A stretch of 6,755 bases of DNA from a bacterium (lineage in GTDB: Bacteria; Ratteibacteria; UBA8468; B48-G9; JAFGKM01). The position numbers were made by a program, and so were the translations under genes. Location: positions 1 through 6,755 of the forward strand of contig JAKPNC010000072.1 in the NCBI GenBank assembly GCA_029548585.1. The letters run 5' to 3'. Of this stretch, positions 1-6,016 are shown in pieces (within the stretch, counting starts at the first letter, position 1; every line of letters starts with the position of its first letter). Under the pieces are notes generated by a model, which did not search any database, was not told the DNA's origin, and worked only from the letters and a program-made list of their open reading frames with translations.

Positions 1-1
1 C

Positions 2-763
2 GTAATTACCCTGCAGGGACTTGCCGGGAAAAACAAATACACGGCATCCTTCAATGCGGGGGAAACCAGTGCAAGCGTACGCAATTCCGCGCTTAAATAC
101 CTCTGGGCGCGCCACCGCATTGCTCTGCTGGACGACTATAATATGGTGGACAAAAATGACGAACGGGTAAAAGAGGTGACACAGCTGGGTCTCAGGTACA
201 ACCTGCTGACCGCCTATACTTCATTCATAGCCGTCGACAACCAGGTCCGCCGGGACCCGGACGGCAAACTGGTTACGGTGAAACAGGCTCTGCCGCTTCC
301 GGAAGGTGTTCCCAACACTGCAATCGGATTTGAGGTTCCAGGACTTGGAGGCGTAGTGAACGTAAAAGTCGGAGGAGCGATAGGAGTGGCAGCCATGGGG
401 CCCGTGTTCGGCAAACCTGTTACCCAAACACCTGAAATCAAGCCGATAATTCTGGGACTGCTTGTCTCGGACAGCCCGGAATTGCCCGCGGAAATCCTTA
501 AGAAGCTGATTGAAGATAAGCTCGGTGGGATGAAGGAATACGTGGAGACACTGAAGCGTGAAAATCCCGGAACAAAAGGCAAGATCGTTATGAAAATAGT
601 TATTGAACGGACAGGACGGGTTGTCTCGGTGAAGATAGAGAAGAATGAACTGAACAAAACGATAGGAGAGTCATTGAGGGCTCAGATGAAGAAATGGACG
701 TTCACCGGGATATCCGTCAATAAGTCTGTTACCGTAGACGTACCGTTGACTATATCATTATGA
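2..763 (+). CDS. VIT/VWA domain protein with TonB/AgmX-like C-terminus (5' partial)
   Basis: The frame is open from the left edge, so the start lies upstream; an ATG at 143 is internal because the family-conserved sequence continues in front of it. The visible 253 residues are the end of a VIT plus von Willebrand A protein. The stretch LKYLWARHRI (about residues 31-40) followed by VTQLGLRYNLLTAYTSFIAV (59-78) is the signature that follows the VWA domain in bacterial inter-alpha-trypsin-inhibitor-like proteins. A Gly/Pro/Val-rich linker (about 100-150) leads to a C-terminal module at about 165-253 with GKIVMKIVIERTGRVVSVKI and a KKWTF motif. This matches the beta-alpha-beta layout of TonB/AgmX-PglI C-terminal domains, although the cysteine often found near the start of the AgmX type is absent. 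By inference it is an envelope protein that binds a partner through a metal-dependent VWA fold and reaches across the periplasm. It ends in an ATGA overlap with the next gene. The family is well supported; the biological role is unknown. Confidence 0.85.
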   Translation, partial: VITLQGLAGKNKYTASFNAGETSASVRNSALKYLWARHRIALLDDYNMVDKNDERVKEVTQLGLRYNLLTAYTSFIAVDNQVRRDPDGKLVTVKQALPLPEGVPNTAIGFEVPGLGGVVNVKVGGAIGVAAMGPVFGKPVTQTPEIKPIILGLLVSDSPELPAEILKKLIEDKLGGMKEYVETLKRENPGTKGKIVMKIVIERTGRVVSVKIEKNELNKTIGESLRAQMKKWTFTGISVNKSVTVDVPLTISL

Positions 764-1821
764 AGCGTTTACTCTGGGCGACAGCGGCCGTCGCGGTTCT
801 TGCGGCAATAATCGCATTACATTATCTGCCGGGGAAAAGGAGCCGGAAGGAAAATGAGAAGATTCCCAAGCGGCCCAGGGAAAGCGTCGTTTTCATAATG
901 GGCGAAGATTCCGGAAACGGGAATCCTTTCTATTCAAAAGCCGAAGATTACTACAGGCACAACACAACATATCTGGTAACCACCTGTCGTTCGCTGTCTG
1001 AAATCATTGATTACCTTGTAAAGGGCTCTTACGACAACCGCACTCCATGGGGTAGTGTCAGGATAGTAGTTCACGGCAACGAGTGGACAGGACTCGGAAT
1101 ACCCGTTGTCCCCGGAGGTGAACGCGCAAGCGCGGAAAACATCATCGGGGCGCTGGACAGTGAAATGTTGAAGCCGCTGCCTTATGGAACAGCCGACGCC
1201 TCCACGGAAATCAGGCTGCTTGGATGCGGTCTGGGAAGAAACACCGACCTTACGGCAGCGATAAACAGGCTCTTCGGAGGCAGCAGGGATATACCTCACA
1301 GGCCCGCAATATACACCTCCCGGTATTTCATGGTGTATGAAACCGTTTGGTCAGGAAACGAGAAGACCTGCAGGGAATATCCGGCTGACTTCTGGTACGC
1401 TTTTTACCGGAAAGGGTATTACCCGGGCGATATTCGGATTGCAAGTCAGTTGCGCCGGAGGTATCCGGATGAAAATATAGCATGGCGTGAGGCAATTGAC
1501 CGGGAAAATCCGAGGTGGCGCGGAGACACCTTTCACCGCACCTTCAACATCCCTGCGGAATGGACTGTTACTTACTCAGAACCCGGCATGCGCCCTGCCC
1601 TGCCGGACAGAGACAGCGAGAAAGCTTGGATTGATGGGCAGAAGGAACTGAAGGAATATCTTGGTAAAACGGGTATACCCTTCGACTGTTTCGAATGGAA
1701 AACCAGGCATATAAATGTCCAAGACGACAGCGGAACTGTAATACCCGCTATCAAAGCAAGGGGAGACTGCACCGTAATTTGCATCCTGAGAGACCTCTCC
1801 CGGGCCGGTATTGACAATTAA
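760..1821 (+). CDS. Membrane-anchored protein with caspase-like His/Cys dyad (hypothetical)
   Basis: This 353-residue protein has no name I recognise with certainty. Residues 4-24 form one hydrophobic segment after MKR, followed by a very basic stretch (25-41), so it is probably an inner-membrane anchor or uncleaved signal. Residues about 42-195 alternate strands and helices in the order of a caspase-hemoglobinase fold: VVFIMG (43-48), TYLVTT (70-75) plus helix, VRIVVHG with His105-Gly106, IRLLGCG with Cys156-Gly157, and PAIYTSRYF (182-190). The His-to-Cys distance of 51 is close to that of caspase-1 (His237, Cys285), and the HG...LGCG pattern recalls DUF4347 domains. Residues 196-353 are an aromatic- and charge-rich region of unknown fold with further cysteines (204, 310, 337, 341). 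The start overlaps the upstream stop as ATGA with no Shine-Dalgarno sequence, so translation is probably coupled to the VIT/VWA gene. Peptidase activity is inferred, not shown; a non-catalytic relative is possible. Confidence 0.8.
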   Translation: MKRLLWATAAVAVLAAIIALHYLPGKRSRKENEKIPKRPRESVVFIMGEDSGNGNPFYSKAEDYYRHNTTYLVTTCRSLSEIIDYLVKGSYDNRTPWGSVRIVVHGNEWTGLGIPVVPGGERASAENIIGALDSEMLKPLPYGTADASTEIRLLGCGLGRNTDLTAAINRLFGGSRDIPHRPAIYTSRYFMVYETVWSGNEKTCREYPADFWYAFYRKGYYPGDIRIASQLRRRYPDENIAWREAIDRENPRWRGDTFHRTFNIPAEWTVTYSEPGMRPALPDRDSEKAWIDGQKELKEYLGKTGIPFDCFEWKTRHINVQDDSGTVIPAIKARGDCTVICILRDLSRAGIDN

Positions 1822-1854
1822 GTGTCCTGGCTGATATTAGGCTTTCGGAATACC

Positions 1855-1876
1855 GGCAGGCCCTGCCCAATTCTTT
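1855..1876 (+). terminator. Weak hairpin after the first operon
   Basis: GGCAG (1855-1859) and CTGCC (1863-1867) pair around a three-base loop, 33 bases after the stop at 1821. The bases that follow, CAATTCTTT, are only moderately T-rich. It could end the VIT/VWA and caspase-like transcript, but it is a poor match to a strong intrinsic terminator. Confidence 0.35.
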
Positions 1877-1887
1877 CATCCTGCCCG

Positions 1888-1920
1888 TTGACTTTCCGTT
1901 AAAAAAGGTTAACCTATAAT
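1888..1920 (+). promoter_or_regulatory. Putative promoter, TATAAT box close to the start codon
   Basis: A perfect TATAAT lies at 1915-1920, with TTGACT at 1888-1893 as a possible -35 box. The 21-base spacer is longer than the usual 16-18, so the -35 assignment is doubtful. The ATG of the flavoprotein starts at 1928, seven bases after the -10 box, which puts the expected transcription start at or next to the ATG. No Shine-Dalgarno sequence precedes that ATG, consistent with a leaderless message. Confidence 0.4.
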
Positions 1921-1927
1921 AAACGAA

Positions 1928-2470
1928 ATGAAAAAAACAATTATCATACAGGGAAGTCCCAGGCGAAACGGCAACACGGAAAGGGCCTGCAGGTATATCA
2001 ACGAAGGAATTGCCGGACAATTTTCAGTCACCCTGCTGAATCTATACGAAAAGCATGTCGAAAGATGCAGGGGATGCCGCATTTGTATGAAAAATAAAGG
2101 TTGTGCGATAACGAACGACGATTTTGCTTCCCTGTGGTCAAAAATAATAGAGTCCGATGTAATTCTCCAGGCGGCTCCGGTCTACTGGTATTCCCCTCCC
2201 GGGTTGATGAAGGATTTTATTGACAGGACCCATGCGGTTCTTCCCATAAGAGATTGCCTCGCAGGCAAAACGGGTTTTATTGTTACCGTGGCCGCGGATG
2301 CAGGTTTTGAATATTCCGAAAGGATAATGGCTTCATGGATAGAATACTACGGGGGAACCGTCGATAAAAAAATCCGTCTCTGGGCAAGAGAATCGGATGA
2401 TCTTGAAAAACTTCCTTCCAATATTTCCGCAATGGATGAGATGATTGAAACCCTGAAACAGGTGGGGTAA
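1928..2470 (+). CDS. Iron-sulfur flavoprotein, flavodoxin-like NADPH-dependent FMN reductase family
   Basis: This is a complete 180-residue protein of the usual length for small flavodoxin-fold reductases. The N-terminal strand IIIQGSPRRNGNTERA (5-20) contains the GSPR-x-NGNT FMN-phosphate loop. Cys47, Cys50, Cys53 and Cys59 form a compact CX2CX2CX5C motif, the arrangement known from the archaeal and bacterial iron-sulfur flavoprotein (Isf) group, where it binds a 4Fe-4S cluster. The block APVYWYSPPGLMKDFIDR (83-100) is the second flavin-contacting segment of the family. It should act in the cytosol as an FMN-dependent electron carrier or reductase; the substrate cannot be deduced. There is no Shine-Dalgarno sequence before the ATG, and the promoter-like TATAAT ends only seven bases upstream. 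The next gene starts 70 bases downstream on the same strand, so read-through is possible. Confidence 0.9.
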   Translation: MKKTIIIQGSPRRNGNTERACRYINEGIAGQFSVTLLNLYEKHVERCRGCRICMKNKGCAITNDDFASLWSKIIESDVILQAAPVYWYSPPGLMKDFIDRTHAVLPIRDCLAGKTGFIVTVAADAGFEYSERIMASWIEYYGGTVDKKIRLWARESDDLEKLPSNISAMDEMIETLKQVG

Positions 2471-2522
2471 TTTTACCAGTTTACAGGCATATGGATGTAA
2501 AACGGAAGCTTGAGGAAATAAC

Positions 2523-2537
2523 AAAAAAAGGGGGGGG
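2523..2537 (+). promoter_or_regulatory. A7G8 homopolymer tract forming the ribosome-binding site of the SPFH gene
   Basis: Seven A (2523-2529) run directly into eight G (2530-2537), ending three bases before the ATG at 2541. The AGGGG portion is the only Shine-Dalgarno-like sequence available, so the tract itself is the ribosome site. Homopolymers of this length are prone to slippage in replication and sequencing, and a change in length would alter spacing to the start codon. Confidence 0.55.
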
Positions 2538-2540
2538 ACA

Positions 2541-3407
2541 ATGGAAACTTTATGGACGCTGGTTTCGATTGCAGTTTTTATCTTTCTGCTGGGAATCAAG
2601 ATAGTAAGACCCACACACCGGGGACTGGTTGAAAGACTGGGAAAGTATAACCGTTTCGCCGGTCCGGGTTTTCACTGGGTAATGCCTGTTATTGAACAGA
2701 TATACCGCATAAATATCACAGAACAGATGGTCGATGCGGAACCGCAGGAGATAATAACCAACGATAACCTGAACGCGAGGGTGGACGCGCAGGTCTATTT
2801 CAAGGTCAAGATTGACGCTGAAAACGTTAAGAGGTGCCAGTATAATGTAAACAATTACCAGTGGCAGATAGTCAACCTGGCAAGAACAACTCTCAGAAAT
2901 ATCATAGGCACGCTTACCCTTAAATCCGCCAACAGCGAAAGAGGAAAAATAAATGCCGATTTGCATAAAACGCTTATGGACGAAACGGCGAACTGGGGTA
3001 TAGAAATCGTCCGAACGGAACTGAAAGAAATATCCCCTCCCCCGGATGTCCAGGAAACCATGAACAAGGTTGTGAAGGCAGAAAATGAGAAGATTGCAGC
3101 GATAGACTTTGCCACGGCTACGGAAACAACCGCAGACGGTCAGAAGAGGGCACAGATAAAGAACGCCGAGGGTATAAAACAGGCGAGGATACTGCAGGCG
3201 CAAGGAGAAGCCGAAGCCATAAGGCTGGTAAACGAGGCGGCGGAGAAATATTTTGTGGGCAACGCCCAGATACTGAGGAAAATACAGGCCGTGGAAACCG
3301 CCCTCGAGGAGAACGCGAAAATAGTCATTCCTCCCAACACGGAATTAATCAATGTGATAGGAGAAATGGCCGGCATACTTCCCTTATCAAGAAAGCAGAA
3401 AGAATAA
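2541..3407 (+). CDS. SPFH/band 7 (stomatin-like slipin) membrane protein
   Basis: The 288-residue protein begins with a single hydrophobic segment (about 4-22), followed by the classic stomatin opening IVRPTHRGLVERLGKY (21-36) and GPGFHWVMPV (41-50). The SPFH core runs to about residue 180 and includes VDAQVYFKV (81-89), TTLRNIIGTLTL (116-127) and NWGIEIVRTELKEISPP (151-167). The remainder to about 255 is an Ala/Glu/Lys-rich coiled coil with QAQGEAEAIRL, typical of oligomerising slipins. The closing stretch IPPNTELINVIGEMAGILPL is a second conserved hydrophobic patch. Family members form ring-like membrane scaffolds that organise lipids or control membrane proteases. The frequent partner NfeD is not next to it here. 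The gene ends in tandem stops TAA-TAG, and the next gene starts 30 bases later, so the two are probably co-transcribed. The start is chosen for the N-terminal membrane segment and the G-rich ribosome site. Confidence 0.92.
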   Translation: METLWTLVSIAVFIFLLGIKIVRPTHRGLVERLGKYNRFAGPGFHWVMPVIEQIYRINITEQMVDAEPQEIITNDNLNARVDAQVYFKVKIDAENVKRCQYNVNNYQWQIVNLARTTLRNIIGTLTLKSANSERGKINADLHKTLMDETANWGIEIVRTELKEISPPPDVQETMNKVVKAENEKIAAIDFATATETTADGQKRAQIKNAEGIKQARILQAQGEAEAIRLVNEAAEKYFVGNAQILRKIQAVETALEENAKIVIPPNTELINVIGEMAGILPLSRKQKE

Positions 3408-3437
3408 TAGCCAGACCCTAAAAACGGAGAAAACAGG

Positions 3438-4469
3438 ATGAGATACTTTTCAATCAAGGATTTGACGGGACTGGGAACGAGACTGCTGGTCAGCCGAGGG
3501 GTTCCGACAAAGAACGCCAGGCGCGCGGCCGAATCGGCGGTGCTCAACGAAGCCGCGGGAGTGAATACCCACGGAATAACACAGTTTTTCTACTTTGACG
3601 AGAACGTGGGCACGGCAATCAAGCCTGAAGCTGAACCATACCTGGTTTCTGAGAAAGCCGCCGTAGCGCTGGTTGACGGGAACCATGCTCTGGCACAGCT
3701 GGCGATTGACCTGGCTTCCGGCATAGCCGTTAAAAAGGCATTGAAATACGGGGTAAGCTCCGTCTGCGTCCGCAACATTTCCTGGGTTGCCGGCATTGGG
3801 GTAAAACTTATCCCCCTGGTGGAAAAGGGATTTTTCGCGGAGTTCTGGGCAGGCTCCTGCTTCAAGTACGTGGCGCCTTTCGGGGGCATGGAGGCAAGGC
3901 TGGGAACAAACCCGATAGGTTTCGGCTTTCCCGTTCCTGGACGGCCTCCCGTTATAGTTGACATTTCCACCTCTGCGATAGCCAGGGGCAAGATACCCCT
4001 GCTCAGAAAAGCCGGAATCAAAACGCCTGAAAAAATATTCCTCAACTCAAGAGGGATGCCCGTAAACGACCCTTCAAAGCTCGGTGCGAAAGGGACGCTT
4101 CTGCCAATGGGAGGAGAACATTACGGATACAAGGGATTCGGCCTTTCACTTTGGGTAGAGGCTCTTGCGCTCATGTCGGGCAACAGGTATGCTCCCGAAA
4201 GGGTGACGGGGGAATCTTTTACCATCACACTGACTGATCCACGGGCATTCGGGGAAATGAAGAGCTACGAAAAGGAGATGAAGGAGTTCGCAAGGCTTCT
4301 CAGGGAAGGGAAGAAAAGGCCGGGAGCAAAAGAGATACGCCTGCCAGGGGAAAGAACATGGGCGGCCCTGAAAGAAAGCAGAAAGAATGGAGTGCCCCTG
4401 TCAGAAGAAACCGTTACCAGGCTTGAAGAGATGGCGTCAAGAAACGGGATAAAACCCCTGGGGAAATGA
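3438..4469 (+). CDS. Malate/L-lactate dehydrogenase family oxidoreductase (Ldh_2/YiaK-like)
   Basis: This 343-residue protein has the full layout and usual length of the NAD(P)-dependent LDH2/MDH2 family, which is unrelated to the Rossmann-fold lactate dehydrogenases and reduces 2-oxo acids. Visible landmarks are GVNTHGI with His45 (41-47), the block VAPFGGMEARLGTNPIGFGF (145-164), DISTSAIARGKIP (175-187), GMPVNDP (206-212), LLPMGG (221-226) and YKGFGLSLWVEAL (231-243). Two departures stand out. The NS-x-H-type segment that normally carries a second active-site histidine reads VRNISWVAG (111-119), with no His anywhere from 84 to 227, and the usual Trp-Ala before GMPVNDP is missing. It may be a subfamily with changed substrate or a different catalytic mechanism. 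A GGAG at 3426-3429, eight bases before the ATG, sets the start. It follows the SPFH gene by 30 bases, but no functional link is apparent. The actual substrate is unknown. Confidence 0.9.
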   Translation: MRYFSIKDLTGLGTRLLVSRGVPTKNARRAAESAVLNEAAGVNTHGITQFFYFDENVGTAIKPEAEPYLVSEKAAVALVDGNHALAQLAIDLASGIAVKKALKYGVSSVCVRNISWVAGIGVKLIPLVEKGFFAEFWAGSCFKYVAPFGGMEARLGTNPIGFGFPVPGRPPVIVDISTSAIARGKIPLLRKAGIKTPEKIFLNSRGMPVNDPSKLGAKGTLLPMGGEHYGYKGFGLSLWVEALALMSGNRYAPERVTGESFTITLTDPRAFGEMKSYEKEMKEFARLLREGKKRPGAKEIRLPGERTWAALKESRKNGVPLSEETVTRLEEMASRNGIKPLGK

Positions 4470-4485
4470 TCAGATTTTTGTAGCG

Positions 4486-4501
4486 GTGCGATTTATCGCA
4501 C
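4486..4501. repeat. Small perfect hairpin (GTGCGA/TCGCAC)
   Basis: GTGCGA (4486-4491) and TCGCAC (4496-4501) form a 6-bp stem around TTTA, 16 bases after the dehydrogenase stop. The sequence resembles dispersed palindromes seen in intergenic regions of many environmental bacteria. It is not followed by a T-run, so it is at best a weak terminator or a transcript-stabilising hairpin. Confidence 0.5.
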
Positions 4502-4525
4502 TTTAACCGTCGCATGAATGCTTGT

Positions 4526-4553
4526 TCGCCGAAGTTTTAACGTAGGAGGGCGA
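4526..4553. repeat. Degenerate palindromic unit (TCGCC ... GGCGA)
   Basis: TCGCC (4526-4530) and GGCGA (4549-4553) are inverted copies separated by 18 bases. An outer GTCGC (4509-4513) can instead pair with GCGAC (4550-4554). It looks like a decayed member of the same kind of short intergenic palindromes as its neighbour at 4486. Confidence 0.3.
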
Positions 4554-4578
4554 CCATTACAAAAAGAATAAATTTGAT

Positions 4579-4697
4579 ACCCCCTCACCCTTCTTGCCCT
4601 ATGGGCTTCGGTCAACGGGCTCACTGACTCGCCCTTTGTGCTATACGGTGCTCATTACTCTTCGCACCAGCACCCCTCTCCCCATTGGGTAGAGGGG
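4579..4697. repeat. C-rich palindromic repeat, copy 1, with an 82-base interruption
   Basis: The unit starts with ACCCCCTCACCC (4579-4590), identical to 6017-6028, and resumes at 4673 with CCCCTCTCCCC. The terminal hairpin pairs CCCCTCT (4673-4679) with AGAGGGG (4691-4697) and CCC (4681-4683) with GGG (4687-4689), with loop ATT. In the second copy these two parts are one base apart; here 82 bases (4591-4672) lie between them. That insert has small inverted repeats of its own: GCCC/GGGC at 4596-4605, and GGTGC/GCACC at about 4647-4668. No coding sequence is credible in it. Confidence 0.65.
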
Positions 4698-4712
4698 AAA
4701 TAAACAATGAGC

Positions 4713-4731
4713 TCCTGAAACAAGTTCAGGA
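4713..4731. repeat. Perfect palindrome TCCTGAA-ACAAG-TTCAGGA
   Basis: TCCTGAA (4713-4719) and TTCAGGA (4725-4731) form a 7-bp stem around five bases. This unit followed by TGACA is a widely seen type of short intergenic palindrome in bacteria. The CAGGATGACA at its right end (4727-4736) recurs at 6141-6150. Confidence 0.6.
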
Positions 4732-4745
4732 TGACAGGAAGAGAG

Positions 4746-4770
4746 ATTGCCGGCACAACAGCCTCGCAAT
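4746..4770. repeat. Imperfect palindrome ATTGC ... GCAAT
   Basis: ATTGC (4746-4750) pairs with GCAAT (4766-4770), and inner GGC (4752-4754) with GCC (4761-4763). Together with the preceding palindrome it makes a two-hairpin mosaic that stops directly before the ribosome-binding site of the hydrolase. AGATTGCC at 4744-4751 recurs at 6157-6164. Confidence 0.5.
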
Positions 4771-4773
4771 GAC

Positions 4774-4784
4774 AAGGAGAGGAG
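4774..4784 (+). promoter_or_regulatory. Shine-Dalgarno sequence fixing the hydrolase start
   Basis: AAGGAGAGGAG contains two overlapping AGGAG cores, the second ending eight bases before the ATG at 4793. This supports 4793 over the in-frame TTG at 4685 and ATG at 4769, whose extra residues are only translated repeat DNA. Confidence 0.75.
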
Positions 4785-4792
4785 ATAAAATA

Positions 4793-5851
4793 ATGGGAAA
4801 AGGATATTCTGAGAAACTATCCAGGCCCGCATACGAGAACCTTGGAGAACTCGAAAACCTTGAGCCGCTTTTCCCGGAAGGCACGGAAGAAAGCCTTGAG
4901 AATTGGAATTTATTGAGGGGAAAACTGCTCGGCCGGTGGAAAAAAATTCTCGGCAGTCCTTCCTTTTCCGATTTCAGCAAAGAGGTTGAACAGGTTGATG
5001 CCTTTGAAGAGCCTGATTTTTACGGGAAGGTTTACAGGCAACCCACTGGTCCGGTAACAAAACAGCTGCTCCTGCTGATGGAACCGAAAAACGCACCGGT
5101 TTCCCCGAGACCCGGGGCAATCGTTCCCTATTATCATCCCGATGAAATGGCCGGATACAACCTGAAGGAGCATAAGCTGATCCTTGAGCGGAAGAACGTA
5201 CAGTTCGGCCTGCACCTCGTACGGCAGGGGTACGTGGTTGTCTGCCATGAAGCTTTTCCATACAACACTGTTCCCGATCCTGAAAGCAATGAAGGATTTG
5301 CATGGTGGAAGGCCGCCTCAAAAAAACTTCTTGAAGACAACCCCGGATGGACAGGTATAGGCAAACTCATATGGGACACGAGGCTTGCCACGGATTTCCT
5401 GCTTAACCGCAATGACATTGACAAGGAACATATTGTTATCATAGGACATTCCCTCGGAGGAAAGATGGCTTTCTGCACGGGATGTCTTGATACAAGAATT
5501 AAGGCTATCATAGCCTCGGATTTCGGTATCGGTTGGAAGTTCACCAACTGGGACACTGAATGGTATTATGGAAAACAGATATACGAAAAAGGATTTACTC
5601 TTGCCCACCATCAGCTTCTTGCTCTTCACGCCCCGCGTTCTTTCCTTCTCATAGGAGGTTTTGCCGACAGGCCTGCCAGCTGGCAGTACATAAACGAGGC
5701 GAAAAAGGTCTACCGGCTTTACGGCAGAGAAAACGCCGTAGGTTTTTTTGACCATGCATCGGGACACCAGCCTACGGAAGAATCCGTCAGGACTGCTTAC
5801 AAATGGCTTGCGGAACAGTTTGGCCTGCCTGAAAAGAAATGGGAGTTTTAG
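4793..5851 (+). CDS. Alpha/beta hydrolase, dienelactone hydrolase/acetyl xylan esterase-like
   Basis: With the start at 4793 the protein has 352 residues and no signal peptide or membrane segment, so it is probably cytosolic. The nucleophile elbow is IIGHSLGGKMAF with Ser220 (216-227). His325 in ASGHQPT is the likely catalytic histidine, and the acid is probably Asp243 in ASDFG or Asp292 in GGFADRP. The core strand-helix pattern includes PGAIVPYYHP (107-116), LVRQGYVVVCHEAF (142-155), a helix before Ser, and the closing helix SVRTAYKWLAEQF (331-343). The first 100 residues are a charged cap or extension typical of larger esterases in this group. The usual HG oxyanion motif is replaced by VPYYHPDEMAG. 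Expected chemistry is ester or related bond hydrolysis of an unknown small substrate. The gene stands alone: a 323-base repeat-filled gap precedes it, and the next gene converges on it. Confidence 0.88.
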   Translation: MGKGYSEKLSRPAYENLGELENLEPLFPEGTEESLENWNLLRGKLLGRWKKILGSPSFSDFSKEVEQVDAFEEPDFYGKVYRQPTGPVTKQLLLLMEPKNAPVSPRPGAIVPYYHPDEMAGYNLKEHKLILERKNVQFGLHLVRQGYVVVCHEAFPYNTVPDPESNEGFAWWKAASKKLLEDNPGWTGIGKLIWDTRLATDFLLNRNDIDKEHIVIIGHSLGGKMAFCTGCLDTRIKAIIASDFGIGWKFTNWDTEWYYGKQIYEKGFTLAHHQLLALHAPRSFLLIGGFADRPASWQYINEAKKVYRLYGRENAVGFFDHASGHQPTEESVRTAYKWLAEQFGLPEKKWEF

Positions 5852-6016
5852 GGTAGGTAAAAATTACGCAAAGGGTCCCCCGGCTTCCCCAGAACGTTCA
5901 CTGCCATAAAAGCTCACTGAAGCTGCGGAGGTCTTTCAAGCTTGGCTTCCATCCTTTCATCTTATGTCAATGATACTTTGGTGGATTCCCACAAGAGGGA
6001 GGGAAACAGAAGAAAG
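5852..6016. other. Intergenic stretch without identifiable gene
   Basis: This is the first part of the 324-base gap between the convergent hydrolase and QueG-like genes. I see no credible coding sequence, RNA gene or strong terminator here, only minor inverted repeats such as CAAGCTTG at 5937-5944. The repeat mosaic begins at 6017. Confidence 0.5.

Noticed and set aside
214..657. Open frame on the - strand opposite the VIT/VWA gene
   Set aside because: Ser/Thr/Pro-rich shadow translation of a well-supported gene, with no ribosome site or domain.
2491..2604. 37-codon ORF upstream of and overlapping the SPFH start
   Set aside because: No ribosome site, and most of it overlaps the SPFH gene in another frame. 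I kept it only as part of the homopolymer finding, not as a gene.
2550..3203. Long open frame on the - strand (217 codons)
   Set aside because: It lies fully opposite the SPFH gene, whose protein matches its family along its whole length; the antisense translation resembles no protein family.
4486..4770. CRISPR-like array
   Set aside because: The palindromes differ from each other and have no regular repeat-spacer period; no cas genes are nearby.
4641..4832. Open frame on the - strand in the first repeat region
   Set aside because: The translation (for example SSCHPELVSGA) is the typical product of short palindromic repeats, not a protein.
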